A stretch of DNA of 64,000 nucleotides from Alphaproteobacteria bacterium (GTDB taxonomy: Bacteria; Pseudomonadota; Alphaproteobacteria; Micropepsales; Micropepsaceae). The notes beneath the pieces are model-generated. The model did no database searches, had not been told where the DNA came from, and saw only the letters and a list, made by a program, of their open reading frames with translations. A program made the translations under genes and the position numbers. The stretch lies in NCBI GenBank assembly GCA_025361185.1, contig JANYAR010000048.1, positions 1 through 64,000 of the forward strand. Reading direction: 5' to 3'. This document shows, one piece after another, positions 34,608 through 42,646 of the stretch. How positions within the stretch are numbered: position 1 is the stretch's first letter; every line of letters starts with the position of its first letter.

Positions 34608-35039
34608 CTTCCGATCATCTCATATTCTGATCTTGCCACAGTCGATTGCATAGACGGCCTGACCAACGGGATATTTTGCGTCCATATACTGTGATGTTTC
34701 CCAGATCCTAGTGGTCTTGCCACCAACTTGGAATTCAGTCCCGTCACTCCGCTCAACGCGTGCTCTGTAAAGCTACCGTCGGAAATGCTCCTAATTTTGA
34801 ACCCCGCATGTACAGAGAACGCCATCAGGGGCTATCCTGTCTTTGACCAGTTGCAATACTACAAGACGTCTGCTGGCACGGGCTGCCACAGCGCCAACGC
34901 GAATTCTAAGGTTCCCATCAGAGCGACGGCTGAAACCAAACAAATTATCTCTCAAACAGCACTACAAATTATGATCCAAATCAAACCATCGGCCGAAGGT
35001 GAAGCGCACACTAATATGCAAATCTAGGAGGCATTGCCT
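34608..35039. other. AT-richer intergenic segment, no convincing intact gene
   Basis: This ~430-bp stretch is visibly lower in GC than its surroundings. Apart from the possible remnant at 34620-34772, the open frames here (for example 34728-35027 plus) have no ribosome-binding site or protein-like pattern. It ends with the TAGGAGG ribosome-binding site of the next gene. Promoter for that gene is presumably within it. Confidence 0.5.
34620..34772 (-). pseudogene. Possible gene remnant (start lost)
   Basis: On the minus strand a 50-codon open stretch ending in TGA at 34620 reads ...RVERSDGTEFQVGGKTTR, IWETSQYMDAKYPVGQAV, YAIDCGKIRI. It looks protein-like and ends in a DxGKI pattern of short conserved proteins, yet an in-frame TAG sits just upstream and no start codon with a ribosome-binding site is present. 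Most likely a decayed 3' end of a small gene. Low confidence. Confidence 0.35.
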
Positions 35040-35756
35040 ATGCTCAAGAAATCAAGCGCCATATTGATGGCCACGACAATGTTTGCGGGAATGCTCGTCC
35101 AGACCGCCGCCGCCCAACCGGGCTATGGCCAGCCCGGCTATGGAACGCCCCCTGGTGGTGACTACAATGCTGGTTCCCGCGACCGGTACCGCCAGGGTTA
35201 CGACCAGGGTGGCAATCGAGCGCACTACGATGACCGAGGCCAAAATATTCAAGGTCCTCCCGGCGGTTTTAACGATCAGGGTCAAAGTTGGCGCCAGCGC
35301 TACCAACGCGAATACAGCTACCAAGACGACAATTATTACCGCCAATGCCGCAACCAGGTTGATCCGGCCGGCGTTATCGCGGGGGCCCTGATCGGGGGCC
35401 TGCTGGGCAATGCCTTGGGGCAACGCGGCAGGCGTGGGGTTCCCACCATTGCCGGCGTTGTCGTGGGCGGCGCGCTAGGAGCGGCGCTCACGCGAAATTT
35501 AAACTGCGAGGACCAGAGCTACGCCTATAACACTTATTATAGCGGCTTCAATTCGGGCCGGACCAACGTTCCATATCAATGGCGCAATCCCAATAGTGGC
35601 AACTATGGCGAGGTTCGCGTCGATAACTACTTCAACGATCCTGGCGGCTTCCGCTGCGCCAACTTCAACCAGCAAATCTTCATCCATGGACGTCCACAAG
35701 TGGCCAATGGGCGCGCTTGCCAGCAACCGGATGGAACCTGGGCAGTTGTGAACTGA
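35040..35756 (+). CDS. Secreted glycine-zipper surface protein (17-kDa antigen-like)
   Basis: 238 aa. Signal peptide about 1-25 (VQTAAA-QP), a Gly/Tyr/Gln/Arg-rich low-complexity stretch (about 26-95), then a glycine-zipper segment (about 105-150: GVIAGALIGGLLGNALGQRG, VVVGGALGAALT) of the Rickettsia 17-kDa antigen / SlyB type and a C-terminal beta-rich domain (GEVRVDNYFND, CQQPDGTWAVVN). Likely outer-membrane associated; no lipobox seen. ATG 35040 with AGGAGG 8 nt upstream is chosen over TTG 35034. Confidence 0.8.
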   Translation: MLKKSSAILMATTMFAGMLVQTAAAQPGYGQPGYGTPPGGDYNAGSRDRYRQGYDQGGNRAHYDDRGQNIQGPPGGFNDQGQSWRQRYQREYSYQDDNYYRQCRNQVDPAGVIAGALIGGLLGNALGQRGRRGVPTIAGVVVGGALGAALTRNLNCEDQSYAYNTYYSGFNSGRTNVPYQWRNPNSGNYGEVRVDNYFNDPGGFRCANFNQQIFIHGRPQVANGRACQQPDGTWAVVN

Positions 35757-35813
35757 TAGGTTACCGAGGACCTGCCGCGACAAGCGGCGCCTAAACTGAA
35801 AAGGAGCTTTGTG

Positions 35814-36044
35814 ATGAGAAACTATTATCTGGCCATTGGTATTGTCCTCATGCTCGCCACGCCCGCGCTAGCGCAGGATGCGGGACTAGTGTTCACGGCC
35901 CTCGACACAAACAAGGACGGCAAAATCAGCCAGGCGGAAGCGCAAAGGAACACAATGGTTTCGGACAACTTCGCAGCTGCCGACAAAAACCACGATGGGT
36001 CTCTCTCTAAGGACGAATTTGTGGCCGCCTTCGGAAAAAAATAG
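35814..36044 (+). CDS. Small secreted EF-hand protein
   Basis: 76 aa. Signal peptide about 1-20 (TPALA-QD). Two EF-hand loops: DTNKDGKISQAE (about 31-42) and DKNHDGSLSKDE (about 57-68), both with Asp/Asn/Gly/Glu at calcium-coordinating positions. A periplasmic calcium-binding (calerythrin-like) role is likely. ATG 35814 follows AAGGAG; a GTG sits directly before it. It is 57 bp downstream of the glycine-zipper gene and may be co-transcribed. Confidence 0.82.
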   Translation: MRNYYLAIGIVLMLATPALAQDAGLVFTALDTNKDGKISQAEAQRNTMVSDNFAAADKNHDGSLSKDEFVAAFGKK

Positions 36045-36158
36045 GCGGGACCAAAGCCCCCCAGCGCCATCCGGCAAAACAACCCGGTCGGCCCCTCCTC
36101 CCATCTGAAACCCGGCGATATCCAGCGCGCAGCACATGATGTCCACTTTTGGCGCAAA

Positions 36159-36182
36159 GCGGACAGATCAGACAGCAACGCC
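36159..36182 (+). repeat. 24-bp direct repeat, copy 2 (in the 3' end of pdeM)
   Basis: Identical over 24 bp to 33335-33358. It includes the last four sense codons and the stop of pdeM and 9 bp beyond. Just upstream, GATGTCCACTTT faces AAAGCGGACAGATC, an imperfect inverted repeat. Confidence 0.85.
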
Positions 36183-36848
36183 TCGCGCCATCGCATAGAC
36201 CCGGCTTTGCCCCAGCATATAGGCGTGAAACGGGCCCGCGAACAGGGACGCGAAGGCGGCATCGCCCACATCCAACCCGCCGGTAAAAGCGCCAAAGGAG
36301 GGCAGAACAAGCCTCAACCCATCGGATACAAAACAGCGGCGGCGCACGCTGCGGCCCCATTTGGCCACGCGCGCGCAAGGATGCAAATGGCCCGCGACTT
36401 CGCCGGGCTCAAACGCCGCCAGCGGTTCGTGCCGGAAGATCAGCCCGCCAAGGCGCAGACTTTCCACCACCTCGCCGCCCAGCCAGGCGGGCGGATGGGG
36501 ATCGTGATTGCCCGTGATCCAGGTAAAGCGCGCCTGGCGGACAATATAGTCCAGCTGCGCGCGCGCCTGCTCTCCCAACCGGCTCGCAGCCTCGCCGTCA
36601 TGAAAGGAATCGCCCAGCGCGATCACATGCGCCGGCTTGTGGCGCGCGATTGCCTGGTCCATCCGCAGCAGAGTATCGGCGGTGTCATAGGGCGGCAGGA
36701 ATTGGCGGCTGCGGGCATAGGAACTGCCCTTTTCGAAATGCAGGTCGGAAAAGATCAAGGTGGAATGGGCGGGGCTGAAGGCCGCGCCGCAGGCATCCAG
36801 CAACAGGGTCTGGCCATTCACCTCGATTTGCAGGGTCTCAGTCCACAC
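36168..36848 (-). CDS. pdeM: Ligase-associated DNA-damage-response phosphoesterase PdeM
   Basis: 226-aa calcineurin-like metallophosphoesterase. Metal-binding motifs: FSDLHFEKG (D35, H37), LGDSFHDGE (79-80), GNHDPHP (113-116), GHLHPCARV. It matches PdeM, the phosphoesterase/endonuclease of the ligase-associated repair cluster (Lhr-type helicase, ATP ligase, exonuclease, PdeM). The ATG lies inside the helicase 3' end (11-bp overlap), so the two are co-translated. Ligase and exonuclease partners are not in this window. Its 3' end overlaps direct repeat copy 2. Confidence 0.9.
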   Translation of the reverse strand: MWTETLQIEVNGQTLLLDACGAAFSPAHSTLIFSDLHFEKGSSYARSRQFLPPYDTADTLLRMDQAIARHKPAHVIALGDSFHDGEAASRLGEQARAQLDYIVRQARFTWITGNHDPHPPAWLGGEVVESLRLGGLIFRHEPLAAFEPGEVAGHLHPCARVAKWGRSVRRRCFVSDGLRLVLPSFGAFTGGLDVGDAAFASLFAGPFHAYMLGQSRVYAMARGVAV

Positions 36849-39318
36849 GCATGGCGTCCCGTATCAACGCATCTTCACTCTCGCGCAGAATAGCCTCGTC
36901 CGCCTCGCCCGCAACCATTTCGCGAGAAATCTCCAGCAAGGCGGGCACCGACAGGGGGGAAACCCGATCCAGCCGCCTTGTGACGATTCGCTTCTTCACC
37001 CGGGCCAGCATGTCGCCAAGGCGGGCAATGTCGAGCAGCCCGGTGCCCGCGTCCTGGTAGGTCGCGCGCAACAGCACATGGTCGGGCTCGTGGTCCCTGA
37101 GCACGTCGTAAATCAGGTCTGACGAAAATGTCACCTGACGCCCGCTCTTTTCCTTGCCCGGAAAGCGGCGCTGGATCAGCCCGGCGATGATGGCGCAGTT
37201 GCGGAAGGTGCGCTTGTAGAGATTGGACCCGGCCAGCCAGCTGTCCAGATCATCGCCCAGCATATCCTCGTCGAACAGGGCGTCCATGTCGGCGCCGGAC
37301 ATATCCTTGGCCGCCCACACCGCCAGGGCATACTCGTTGGCGACAAATCCCAAGGGCTGGTAGCGGCCACGCTCCAGCCGCCTGGTCAGCAGCATGCCCA
37401 ATGTCTGGTGCGCCAGACGGCCTTCGAAGGGATAGCAGACCAGATAGTGGCGATTGCCGCGCGGAAAATTTTCCACCAGCAGCTGGCCCGCCTGGGGAAT
37501 CACGCTGCGCCATTCCTGAATCTTCAGCCATTCCTGCACCGGGGCGGGCAATGCGTGCCAGCTTTGCGGCGATGACACCATCTCGCGTACTCGTTGGGCC
37601 AGGAAGGTGGAGAGTGGAAACTTGCCGCCATTGTAGCTGGGGATTTGCGCCTGCGGGTCGCGGGTGCGGGTGACATAGGCGCCGGTCTCGCGCAGACCCT
37701 CGAAACGCAGCACCTCGCCGGAAAAAATGAAGGTGTCACCGACCGACAATTGCTCAATGAAATATTCCTCCAGCTCGCCCAACTTACGCCCGCCCGCACC
37801 GGCGGGACGGCCCTTGCCTTGCAGCCTGATCTCCACCATCGGGTCTTCCACGATCACGCCCGCATTCAGCCGGTATTCCTGCGCCAAGCGGGGATGGGCA
37901 AGACGCAAGCGCCCATCCTCGGTCTTGCGCAGCCTGGCATAGCGGTCATAGGCGCGCAGCGCATATCCGCCGGTGGCGACAAAATCGACCACCGCATTGA
38001 AATCCTGCCGCGTGAGCTGGGCGTAAGGCGAGGCCGCGCGCACTTCGGCGAACAACGCGTCTGCCGAGAATGGCGCGGCGCAGGCCATGCCCAAAACATG
38101 CTGCGCCAAAACGTCCAGCGCGCCCGATTTCAAACGCTCGCCATCCAGCTCGCCCGCCAGCACGGCGTCGCGGGCGGCGTTGCATTCCAGAACCTCAAAC
38201 CGGTTGGCGGGAACCAAGAGAGCCAGACTGGGTTCGTCCAGCCGGTGATTGGCGCGGCCGATGCGCTGGACCAGCCGGGCCGCGCCCTTGGGCGCGCCGA
38301 TGCAGATCACCTTGTCCACCGCACCCCAGTCGATGCCAAGATCCAGGGTGGAGGTGCAGACCACCGCGCGCAAACTGCCTTTGGCCATGGCCGCTTCCAC
38401 CTTGCGCCGCTGCTCTTGGGCGAGGCTGCCATGGTGCAGAGCAATGGGCAGATTTTCGTCATTGATCGCCCACAGCTCCTGGAACGTGCGTTCGGCCTGG
38501 CTGCGGGTGTTGACGAAAACCAGGGCGGTCTTGGCGCTTTGGATCGCCGCCATCACATCACCCATGGCGTGACGCGCCAGGTGGCCGGCCCAGGGAACAT
38601 AGGAATCCGAAGTACTGATCTCGATTCTCGGCCTGGCGCCGCCTTTGGCGATCACTAGGTCTGACAGCACTTCGCCGCTTATCGGCTGCGGCATTAAAAA
38701 GCGCTGCAGCGGCGCGGGATCTTTCACCGTGGCCGACAGGCCGACGCGGCGATGTGTGGGAGCCAAGGTCTGTAGCCGCGCCAGCGCCAGGGCCAAGAGA
38801 TCGCCGCGCTTGGAGTTGTACAGGGCGTGCAGTTCGTCCAGCACCACGCTGCGTAAATTCTCAAACATCTGAGTTGCGCGTGGATGCGCCAGCAGCAGGC
38901 TCAACTGTTCCGGCGTGGTCAACAGGATATCGGGCGGGCTGTGACGCTGGCGCTGGCGCCGGGCGGCGGAGGTATCGCCGGTGCGAGTCTCCACTGTTAC
39001 CGGCAGAGCCATATCCGCGATCGGCGCGTCGAGATTGCGTGCCACATCTACCGCCAGCGCCTTGAGCGGCGAGATGTAGAGCGTGTGCAGGCCGCGCTTG
39101 TGCGCACGCCCCGGCCGCGAGACCGCCAATTTGGCAGGGCGCTTCTCAGACAGATCGATCAGGCTGGGCAGGAAACCGGCCAAAGTCTTGCCGCCGCCGG
39201 TGGGCGCCACCAGCAGCACGCTGTGACCCCGGGCGGCATGCTCCACCAGCGCCAGCTGATGATCCCGCGGCTGCCAGCCGCGCACCGTGAACCAATCCTG
39301 GAATCTTTGCGGCAGCAT
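36838..39318 (-). CDS. Ligase-associated DEXH-box DNA helicase (Lhr-type)
   Basis: 826-aa superfamily 2 helicase. Walker A APTGGGKT (38-45), motif Ia SPLKALAVDV, TTPEQL, DELH box (161-164), SATVKD (motif III), and helicase-C motifs VCTSTLDLGIDWG and QRIGRANHR. A DUF4910/Lhr-like C-terminal region follows (about 470-826; FIFSGEVLRFEG, GNRHYLVCYPFEGRLAH). This is the core helicase of the ligase-associated DNA damage response module. It precedes pdeM with an 11-bp overlap. Start ATG 39318. Confidence 0.92.
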   Translation of the reverse strand: MLPQRFQDWFTVRGWQPRDHQLALVEHAARGHSVLLVAPTGGGKTLAGFLPSLIDLSEKRPAKLAVSRPGRAHKRGLHTLYISPLKALAVDVARNLDAPIADMALPVTVETRTGDTSAARRQRQRHSPPDILLTTPEQLSLLLAHPRATQMFENLRSVVLDELHALYNSKRGDLLALALARLQTLAPTHRRVGLSATVKDPAPLQRFLMPQPISGEVLSDLVIAKGGARPRIEISTSDSYVPWAGHLARHAMGDVMAAIQSAKTALVFVNTRSQAERTFQELWAINDENLPIALHHGSLAQEQRRKVEAAMAKGSLRAVVCTSTLDLGIDWGAVDKVICIGAPKGAARLVQRIGRANHRLDEPSLALLVPANRFEVLECNAARDAVLAGELDGERLKSGALDVLAQHVLGMACAAPFSADALFAEVRAASPYAQLTRQDFNAVVDFVATGGYALRAYDRYARLRKTEDGRLRLAHPRLAQEYRLNAGVIVEDPMVEIRLQGKGRPAGAGGRKLGELEEYFIEQLSVGDTFIFSGEVLRFEGLRETGAYVTRTRDPQAQIPSYNGGKFPLSTFLAQRVREMVSSPQSWHALPAPVQEWLKIQEWRSVIPQAGQLLVENFPRGNRHYLVCYPFEGRLAHQTLGMLLTRRLERGRYQPLGFVANEYALAVWAAKDMSGADMDALFDEDMLGDDLDSWLAGSNLYKRTFRNCAIIAGLIQRRFPGKEKSGRQVTFSSDLIYDVLRDHEPDHVLLRATYQDAGTGLLDIARLGDMLARVKKRIVTRRLDRVSPLSVPALLEISREMVAGEADEAILRESEDALIRDAMRVD

Positions 39319-39375
39319 GGCGCAAAAAGACCATGCGCCCGCGGCAAAAGGCGAGTCCTATTTGCGCGCCGCGCT

Positions 39376-40173
39376 TCAGCTCTGGCGGCGGAAGAAGTCG
39401 ATCACGGCCTGGCGGGTGTTTTTGTCGCCCACCGCCGACATATGATCCCGGCCGGGAATCGTCACCGCATGGCCGTCGGCAAAGGCGTGCGCCAAGGGCT
39501 CGGCCCGGCCCGCGGTTTCGTCTTCGCTGCCATCCACCACCAGGATGGGACGGACCAGCCGCGCCAGAACTTCGGCAGGAAGACGCGGCGACATGGCCCG
39601 CATGCAGGCCGCCAGCGCCAGCCGGTCCTTTCCGGGCTGGTCGGCAAAGGCGCGAAACATCTTCGCCCGTGGATCGGTGATGCTGTCCTTGTCTTGTGTG
39701 GTCAGGGCATCGGCCAACGCGGCCCGCGCTTGTGGCGCGGTGATGTCATCGCGCAGATAGCTTTCGCCCACACCTGCCACGGCCAGCTTGATGACCCGCT
39801 CGGGATGCGCCGCCAGCAGCCGTAGCCCGATGAAGCCGCCCATCGAATAGCCACAGATCAGCGCGCCCGAAAGACCGCAGGCTCCCATCACCGCGATGAC
39901 GTCATCCGCCATGCGGTCATGGCCGTAAGATTGCGGATCGTGCGGCTTGCCGCTTTCGCCATGGCCGCGGCAATCCATCGCCACGATGGAAAATCCGGCT
40001 GCCGTGAGCCCCCCATACCAGCCGGTGGATTTCCAGTTCTGCACCCGGCTGGAGCCAAAACCATGCACCAGTACAATGGCAGGGCGCTCTGTTCCTTTCT
40101 CGGCGTCCTTCTCGGCGCCTTGGCGCTCATAGGCCAGTTCGACCCCATCCTCCGCAATCGCATATTCGGGCAT
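39376..40173 (-). CDS. Alpha/beta-fold hydrolase
   Basis: 265 aa. HG oxyanion motif in VLVHGFGSSR, nucleophile elbow GYSMGG (GxSxG), late His in IPGRDHMSAVGDK and probable acid in VVDGSEDE. The fold is typical of small esterases, lipases and haloperoxidase-like enzymes; substrate unknown. ATG 40173 is preceded by AGGG with 6-nt spacing; ATG 40179 is an equal-frame alternative. Divergent from the DUF423 gene. Confidence 0.85.
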   Translation of the reverse strand: MPEYAIAEDGVELAYERQGAEKDAEKGTERPAIVLVHGFGSSRVQNWKSTGWYGGLTAAGFSIVAMDCRGHGESGKPHDPQSYGHDRMADDVIAVMGACGLSGALICGYSMGGFIGLRLLAAHPERVIKLAVAGVGESYLRDDITAPQARAALADALTTQDKDSITDPRAKMFRAFADQPGKDRLALAACMRAMSPRLPAEVLARLVRPILVVDGSEDETAGRAEPLAHAFADGHAVTIPGRDHMSAVGDKNTRQAVIDFFRRQS

Positions 40174-40226
40174 AGCCATCCCTGCCAAACTCGCAAAGTG
40201 CGCGGCCACTGTCTATAAACGAACGC

Positions 40227-40595
40227 ATGAAAATCTGGATGTTTATCGCTGGCCTGAACGGCGCCGTGGCGGTGCTGATGGGTGCATTCGCGGCGCATGC
40301 GATGGGACCGGGCCATCCCTTTGCGTCCGCCTTTTCCACCGCGGCCCATTATCACCTGGTTCATGCCGCCGCCATGGCGATCGCGGCCCTGGCGGCACAG
40401 GGCGCGGCCGGGCCGCGCGCCCGGATGGCGGCCATGCTGTTCCTGGCCGGGATCCTGCTGTTCAGCGGATCGCTGTATATGCTGACTCTGACGGGGTTGC
40501 GCGCATTCAGCTATATCACCCCGGTCGGCGGATTGGCCCTTGTCGCGGGCTGGCTGGTGCTGGCGCTGGCTGCCCTCAAACTGGAGACATCATGA
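40227..40595 (+). CDS. DUF423-family membrane protein
   Basis: 122 aa with four hydrophobic helices: GLNGAVAVLMGAFAAHAM, YHLVHAAAMAIAALAA, MLFLAGILLFSGSLYMLTLTG and ITPVGGLALVAGWLVLALAA. These match the DUF423 (YgdD) family, small inner-membrane proteins of unknown role. The stop overlaps the start of the CopC gene (ATGA at 40592), so it heads a coupled DUF423-CopC-CopD unit. Confidence 0.9.
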   Translation: MKIWMFIAGLNGAVAVLMGAFAAHAMGPGHPFASAFSTAAHYHLVHAAAMAIAALAAQGAAGPRARMAAMLFLAGILLFSGSLYMLTLTGLRAFSYITPVGGLALVAGWLVLALAALKLETS

Positions 40596-40924
40596 AAAAA
40601 ATCCTGTTGCTGATGCTGCTGGCGGCAAGCCCCGCCCTGGCGCATGCCAAGCTCAAATCCTCCGATCCCGCGGCGGGCAGCCATGTGAAGTCGCCCAATA
40701 TGATCAAGCTGATTTTCTCGGAACCGCTGGAGCCCGCCTTCAGCGGCGCGGAGCTGCTGGACGCAGCCGGCAAACCGATGCCGGTGCCCAGATCGGTAGG
40801 CGGCGCCACCATCACCCTTCTGCCGCTGGCCCTGAAACCCGGTGCCTATAAAGTGAGCTGGCACGGCGTCGGCCATGACACCCATCGGATGAGCGGCAGC
40901 TTCGGATTCACGGTCGTTCCATGA
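40592..40924 (+). CDS. CopC-domain periplasmic copper-binding protein
   Basis: 110 aa. Signal peptide 1-17 (SPALA-HA). The mature N-terminus HAKLKSSDPAAGS has the Cu(II)-binding His of the CopC amino-terminal motif, and the C-terminal SWHGVGHDTHRMSGSFGFTV supplies the conserved Asp/His. CopC hands copper to CopD or other acceptors. Start and stop overlap the neighbouring genes by ATGA, so the three genes are translationally coupled. Confidence 0.9.
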   Translation: MKKILLLMLLAASPALAHAKLKSSDPAAGSHVKSPNMIKLIFSEPLEPAFSGAELLDAAGKPMPVPRSVGGATITLLPLALKPGAYKVSWHGVGHDTHRMSGSFGFTVVP

Positions 40925-41736
40925 TTGTGGCCGGGGTCGCGGTTGCGCGCGGCATCTATTTCATTGCTGTGATGCTGCTGTTCGGCAGCGCGGTGTTCGG
41001 CGCCTTGCTGAAAAGCCGCCTGCCCGCTATCCCGCCACCGGACCTGCCGCGCCGATGGACGCTGCTGCTGGCGGCGATGGCCGGCTGCGCTTGGTTCATC
41101 CTGGCAGCCGCGCAAATGGCGGGCGAAATGAGCCAAAGCGCGATCCTGCAAGCCGCCACCGCCACCCTGTTCGGCCAGGTCTTCCTGATTCGCCTTGCCG
41201 CACTGCTGAGTCTCGTCTTTGTCTTAAAGCACGAAAAAGCAGTGGCGCTGCTGGCCGCGATGGCGCTGGCTCTGCCCGCCGTCACAAGCCATGCCGCCGC
41301 TTCCAGCCCGGCCGGCTTCGCTGTCATAGGCGCGAGCCTGGACGCGGTGCATCTGCTGGGAGGCGGTTTCTGGATCGGCGGGCTGGCGGTGCTGGCCGCG
41401 CTATTTAAGCGCAAGGAACCCCATATTCTGCAGGCTCTATCGCACTTTTCGGATTGGGCGCTGGTAGCCGTGCTGCTTCTGGTCATGACGGGACTGGTCA
41501 ACGCCGCTTCGATCCTTCTGGGTGGGGATACGCCCGCCACCGCGTATCTGGCCGTGTTGGGCGCCAAGTTGGCGCTTGTGCTGGTCATGCTGGGGCTCGC
41601 CGCTATGAACCGCTTCAAGCTGATGCCGCGCGCCCAGGACAGAGCCATCGCGCGCAATGCCGCATGGGAACTGGGGCTGGGGATTGTTGTCGTGCTGCTG
41701 GCGGGCGCGCTGGGCCAGTTGCCGCCGACCCAGTGA
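40921..41736 (+). CDS. CopD-family copper import/resistance membrane protein
   Basis: 271 aa with about eight transmembrane helices. The family segment AVHLLGGGFWIGGLAVL (around residue 142-158) with its His, and conserved His in ALSHFSDWAL, identify CopD/YcnJ-like proteins. It is fused in operon to CopC (4-bp overlap), the usual pair; together they move copper across the inner membrane. No CueR or CopRS-type site was seen. Confidence 0.88.
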   Translation: MIVAGVAVARGIYFIAVMLLFGSAVFGALLKSRLPAIPPPDLPRRWTLLLAAMAGCAWFILAAAQMAGEMSQSAILQAATATLFGQVFLIRLAALLSLVFVLKHEKAVALLAAMALALPAVTSHAAASSPAGFAVIGASLDAVHLLGGGFWIGGLAVLAALFKRKEPHILQALSHFSDWALVAVLLLVMTGLVNAASILLGGDTPATAYLAVLGAKLALVLVMLGLAAMNRFKLMPRAQDRAIARNAAWELGLGIVVVLLAGALGQLPPTQ

Positions 41737-41788
41737 CGGGCGCTGACCGGCGCCGTTATGTCCCGGGAGACCGCGACCAGGCAAAAGC

Positions 41789-41896
41789 CCCACCCCGGTT
41801 ATGCACGGCTCGGGGTGCGCCCTTCGGGCGCCCTCGCCGTGCAGATTCCAATTAAAAGCCACAAGTGCCGGTGCGATCCTGGGCGGCCCGGCACTT
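41789..41896. terminator. Hairpin cluster between convergent genes (possible bidirectional terminator)
   Basis: Three structures: TGCACGGC (41802-41809) pairs perfectly with 41836-41843, enclosing GCGCCC-TTC-GGGCGC; CACCCCG just upstream can instead pair with CGGGGTG (41811-41817), an alternative fold; and AAGTGCCGG (41863-41871) pairs with CCGGCACTT (41888-41896). Lacks a long T run. It lies between copD and the glucokinase gene. Confidence 0.5.
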
Positions 41897-41913
41897 TGGA
41901 TATCGGAAGGCTG

Positions 41914-42627
41914 TTATTCTTTTGGAAGATGTTTCCAGGCGAAAGCTCCACCCTCCATGCCTGCATCGTTGGACACTATGGTCACATTGCGCGGAAGCTT
42001 GAAATTTATGCAGCGGGAATTTCCGCCGCCCAGATAGAGATGGTCATAAGAAAATACCGTCTCCAAAATGGCGATCAATTTCTTGATCCGCTTGTTCCAG
42101 CGGCGGTCGCCGATCTTGCGGCGGGTCTTGTCTCCCACAGCGATATCGAAATCGTCTTTGCTGCGCATCACCAGATGCGCCAGATCCATGTGCGGCATCA
42201 GCGCGCCGTCCCGAAACCAGGCGGTTCCAAAACCGGTGCCCAGGGTGCAGACCAGCTCCAGGCCCGTGCCTTGGATGGCCGCCAGGCCCTGTACATCGGC
42301 ATCGTTCAACAGCTTGACCGGCTTGCCGAGTTTTTGCTGCATCACCGACGCCAGCGCGAAGCCCTTCCAGTCCTGGGTTCCGAAATGCGGTGCACTGATC
42401 ACCTTGCCGTTCTTGACCATGCCGGGAAAGCCGATGTTCACGCAATCGAACTTGCCCAAGGGGGCAACCATTTCGGTCAGCAGCTTGACGATATTCTTGG
42501 GCTTGCGGCGTTTGGGGGTCTTCACCCGCACGCGCTTGACCAGATATTTTCCGCGCGGCGAGATCACCGCCGCTTTCAGGCCGGTGCCTCCCACGTCAAT
42601 GCAAAGAATGCGCTTTGCGCCAACCAT
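41914..42627 (-). CDS. ROK-family / polyphosphate-type glucokinase
   Basis: 237 aa. LCIDVGGTGLKAAVI is the phosphate-1 loop of ROK/PPGK sugar kinases; NIGFPGMV, LLNDADVQGLAA (catalytic Asp) and TLGTGFGTAWF follow in the right order. The short length and layout are closest to polyphosphate/ATP glucokinases. It phosphorylates glucose to glucose 6-phosphate, the substrate of Zwf encoded upstream. ATG 42627; a GTG 12 nt upstream is possible. 19 bp downstream of pgl, last gene of the pentose-phosphate operon. Confidence 0.85.
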   Translation of the reverse strand: MVGAKRILCIDVGGTGLKAAVISPRGKYLVKRVRVKTPKRRKPKNIVKLLTEMVAPLGKFDCVNIGFPGMVKNGKVISAPHFGTQDWKGFALASVMQQKLGKPVKLLNDADVQGLAAIQGTGLELVCTLGTGFGTAWFRDGALMPHMDLAHLVMRSKDDFDIAVGDKTRRKIGDRRWNKRIKKLIAILETVFSYDHLYLGGGNSRCINFKLPRNVTIVSNDAGMEGGAFAWKHLPKE

Positions 42628-42646
42628 CACAATCCACACTCCCGCT

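Noticed and set aside
34728-35027. 99-codon plus-strand frame in the AT-richer gap
   Set aside because: No ribosome-binding site, mixed composition and overlap with a better minus-strand remnant.
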